In this document: in pieces, positions 61,221-64,000 of the stretch
How the letters are laid out: the number at the start of each line of letters is the position of its first letter
Numbering within the stretch: the first letter of the stretch is position 1
NCBI GenBank assembly: GCA_933228675.1
Contig: OW121740.1
Span: 1,860,001-1,924,000 of the forward strand
DNA length: 64,000 bases
From: Stomorhina lunata
Taxonomy: Eukaryota; Arthropoda; Insecta; Diptera; Rhiniidae
Direction: 5' to 3'
Notes under the pieces: model-generated
What the model was told of the DNA's origin: nothing
The model's database searches: none
Seen by the model: only the letters and a program-made list of their open reading frames with translations
Made by a program: the position numbers and the translations under genes

Positions 61221-64000
61221 GTAAGTTTCACTCAATAATATTTGATTTTGATTAAATTTATTATAAATGTTAGATGTGGTGACGTTTGTACATAAGATCC
61301 TGCTGATAAACGTTTTTAATACTCAATTTTTATAAATTCATAGTATATTTTTTATTAAAAATAGAGTAATATTGGAGAAAAAGTTTCCCTTCTCCCATCC
61401 TGCTTAATTTTGATCAAACTACAACAGTTATTATTTTTTTAATACTGGATAACCCTCCTGCACTGACTCTGTTAAGTATTATTAGATTTATGTCTATAAT
61501 TATTAGTTCTATATATGGATATGCGTTTTTTAAGGTTTAATATATAAAGCTTGAAAATTTCTCTTTAAAAGTTCTGAAGTTTCTTGCTGATAAGGGTGGC
61601 GGAACTTCCCTGTGATCCTTTTTTATTTTAGTCTAACATTGGCAAACAATTTAGTTGTATTATATTTGTAATACAATCACATAAATTATATACTGCCTTA
61701 TTAAATACTGCTCGGAAAAGTTTTGAAAAACTTTATCTATGTAAAAAATGTCGGCTTACCCATTTAGTCGAGACTGATGCATAAAAAAGCATTTAAATAA
61801 ACTTACAAACCCATTTATAATATAAACATAGATATATAGATAACTAGACATTAAAACTTTTTTCTTTTTGCCCCATAGTAACAATCTACTTACTCAAATT
61901 CCTTTATCTTCATAGCAATTCTGTCATACAACGACAACGACGATTTTTGTTTTGGTTTTAAAGTTGTTGTGTTTATGTTTGATATCATATAGCAAACTTG
62001 TTGCAATAAAGAAAATCATGTTGGCTTCATACCAAAAGGATATGGTTCGTAGTGAAAACATGCAATCAAACCGATTGGACTGATACAATTTTCCTTTCAT
62101 TATTATCGTGTCATGTTGTTTTTATTTCATATATATGAAGGCAACTTCAATGAGTTCGATTGTTAGTTGTTAAACGCATTTTGGCCAACAAACTATAAAT
62201 TGTTGCGGAGTTTTGTGACATAAAGTTAAAAAAAAAAAATATTGTCTTAAACAGGACATTTAAATTTAAAAATTAAGTCAGTATTTAAGACCAAGTCATA
62301 GTAAAAAGTAGTATTAACTTAAATAAACGGTTGAGTTTAAAAAGGATAAATAAAAATAATTTAAAAGGATAAAATTGTGAGGCATTATCAAGTTTTAACC
62401 AAAATCCAAGACAAATTAATTAAATTTATTAAAACGAATGGAAAATACATACAAGTGAAGTGAAGTTAATAAAAGCATGAAAGGTATTAATTAATTTATT
62501 AAATTTTTTTTATTTAATAAAATTGAAACAAAAATTTAATAATTTTATTGTGGCGCATAAAATCGATATTCATGGTGTTTTTGTTTGCCAGTTTCTGGAA
62601 TTGTATTTGGTTTATAATTGGTTTTAAGTCCGTTAATGTGCATGGACTGCACTTGGGATTTGTGTGTAATAAGAGACGTAAAAATGACTCCATGCAGTTT
62701 TGCTTGGTTAACTCTAGATGCACTATGTGCATTTTTACTATTTCTTTTTTTTGATATTATCAACTTCTATCGGTTTTGCGTTGCTGTATTTAATTCATTT
62801 CTTATGGTATGTAATTGCTTAATTTTACCATGAATTCATGTTGATTTTTCATATGAACTACAAATTACTTATGTATATTTAGATGCAGACAACACTTGAC
62901 TGTTGGTGGTAATGGCCCATGCTGAGGGTGTTGACGTTGAGGGTCGTCATCGTGGCTCTGTTTTAGTTGTATCCTTAAATTTCTGTTTGTTTTGCAACGG
63001 AATATTGCTGTAATTTAGCAACAATTATTTCAAATTCCAAGACCTAGTCCAAACTTACCCTTCTGGTCTCACGAATATGGAGACAATAGAAGACCCCTCA
63101 CTCATCTACATACATTTACATAGCTACATACTTATGGTGTTTTTTCTGCGTTGTATTGTTTGTTTTAAGTTTGTGTATTTTGCAATTAGTTGTATTTTTT
63201 ATAGTATTTATTGTTGTTCTTGAAGGGTCTTAAGAAAATGGAAAATCATGCGGTGTTTTGTTGTTTATATTGTTGTCCCCTAATGATAATAATTGCGTTG
63301 TCTTTGAGACAAACTATAGTTTATGTTATAAATATCTTGCAATTTTCTCTTAATATTTGTTTACATTACAACATGTAAACAAATTATAGTTTATTATATC
63401 GTTACTTGAAATTTAAATTGTGTGACAACCACAACAATTCTAATAAAATTAACATTGTAAAAAACTTTAATTAATTTAATGTTGAGACCACCTGTTTAAA
63501 GACTATATAACTGTCACAGATAATCGTAGCTTAGAAAATATGGGTTTCAAGACAAAGTATTCAAACTTTTTGTTTGCATTAAAAAAAGTCATGTTGGGCA
63601 AATTTAAGTTTATGTTAGCGATATTCAAAATTTTCATATATATATTAATTTGAACCGCAAACATACACACTTTAGTACGTATGTCTTTACCATCGACCTA
63701 ATCAACCCATACTTTAAATTTTCTACCGCATTTTAATGTACAATTTATCAAAGTAGAATGCGGTATCCTATGTGTGTCTCCACAGTATTCAAAAAATGCT
63801 TCAAGATATGTAGTTTACGATTGTATCTCTGTGATATTAAGTTTTGAGGTGTTGAAACCAAATAATGAATTATTTTAAGAAAACATTAGTATTTCAATAT
63901 ATTGTATAAAAGTGCATATTTAGGTTGAAATAAATAAATCCAAGACACGTGTGCTAAATAAAATTTTATTTTTAGTTATACTTCACTTAACATATCAGCA
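61221..64000. other. Probable first intron of the gene starting at 61130
   Basis: Begins with GTAAGT. It contains AT-rich DNA and two GC-richer islands (62545-62763 and about 62890-62990) that stay open on the minus strand (the second reads QSHDDDPQRQHPQHGPLPP). No in-frame second exon for the plus-strand gene was found. Confidence 0.4.
62545..62763 (-). CDS. Candidate C-terminal coding segment, unrecognised
   Basis: A minus-strand frame ends with TAA near 62545 and reads AHSASRVNQAKLHGVIF, then THKSQVQSMHINGLKTNY and HHEYRFYAPQ. It has good residue diversity and moderate GC compared with its surroundings. An overlapping frame on the same strand is also open, and no donor-linked upstream exon is certain (a candidate GC-richer block lies at 62890-62990), so this may be chance or a relic. 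Confidence 0.2.
   Translation of the reverse strand: MIISKKRNSKNAHSASRVNQAKLHGVIFTSLITHKSQVQSMHINGLKTNYKPNTIPETGKQKHHEYRFYAPQ

Overview
The window reads as nuclear DNA of a higher (cyclorrhaphan) fly: very AT-rich, gene-poor, with short spliced exons bounded by consensus GTAAGT/TTTTAG-type sites and dense families of small non-autonomous transposons of the kind seen in muscoid flies (Helentron/mini-me-like elements with GGAC microsatellites, tRNA-derived SINEs, a TTAA-flanked piggyBac-like element). A blow-fly or house-fly type genome is an inference; nothing here fixes the species. No bacterial, viral or CRISPR-like features are present.

Layout. From 1 to about 38.1 kb there is no gene I can support, only AT-rich noncoding DNA (intergenic or one long 5' intron) with repeats: a small MITE (1.55-1.72 kb), several Helentron-like copies (around 6.1-7.0, 9.5-10.1, 16.0-16.5, 21.2-21.4, 22.1-22.9, 27.1-28.05 and 33.75-34.56 kb), a 647-bp foldback element (13.09-13.74 kb), a tRNA-derived SINE (24.54-24.82 kb), a duplicated-unit/tRNA-like repeat (31.8-32.25 kb) and palindromic minisatellites (27.0-28.25 and 35.6-36.1 kb). 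From 38.1 to 41.3 kb lies a complete four-coding-exon gene for a secreted or membrane-anchored Ly6/three-finger protein. Its first coding intron is filled with a CTATAGTC minisatellite that shows a ~335-bp higher-order repeat. At 42.2-43.65 kb is a 1.4-kb palindromic minisatellite wrapped around one arm of a foldback repeat. From 47.6 to 50.84 kb, on the minus strand, is a complete five-exon HGH1 gene (367 aa), whose ~2-kb intron 4 carries a pair of short inverted MITEs. From 51.8 to 52.7 kb is a TTAA-flanked piggyBac-like element with a SINE nested inside it. At 58.3-58.8 kb is a full inverted-repeat foldback followed by the same type of minisatellite as at 42 kb. Near 61.13 kb a clear first coding exon on the plus strand opens a gene that appears to run off the right edge.

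The two confident genes are not functionally linked: HGH1 is a cytosolic eEF2-folding cofactor, and the Ly6 protein acts in the secretory pathway or at the cell surface. The most notable non-gene signal is the repeat landscape: two distinct minisatellite types, both built on a palindromic CTATAG core, one of them repeatedly attached to a foldback transposon. I found no convincing new multi-gene system.
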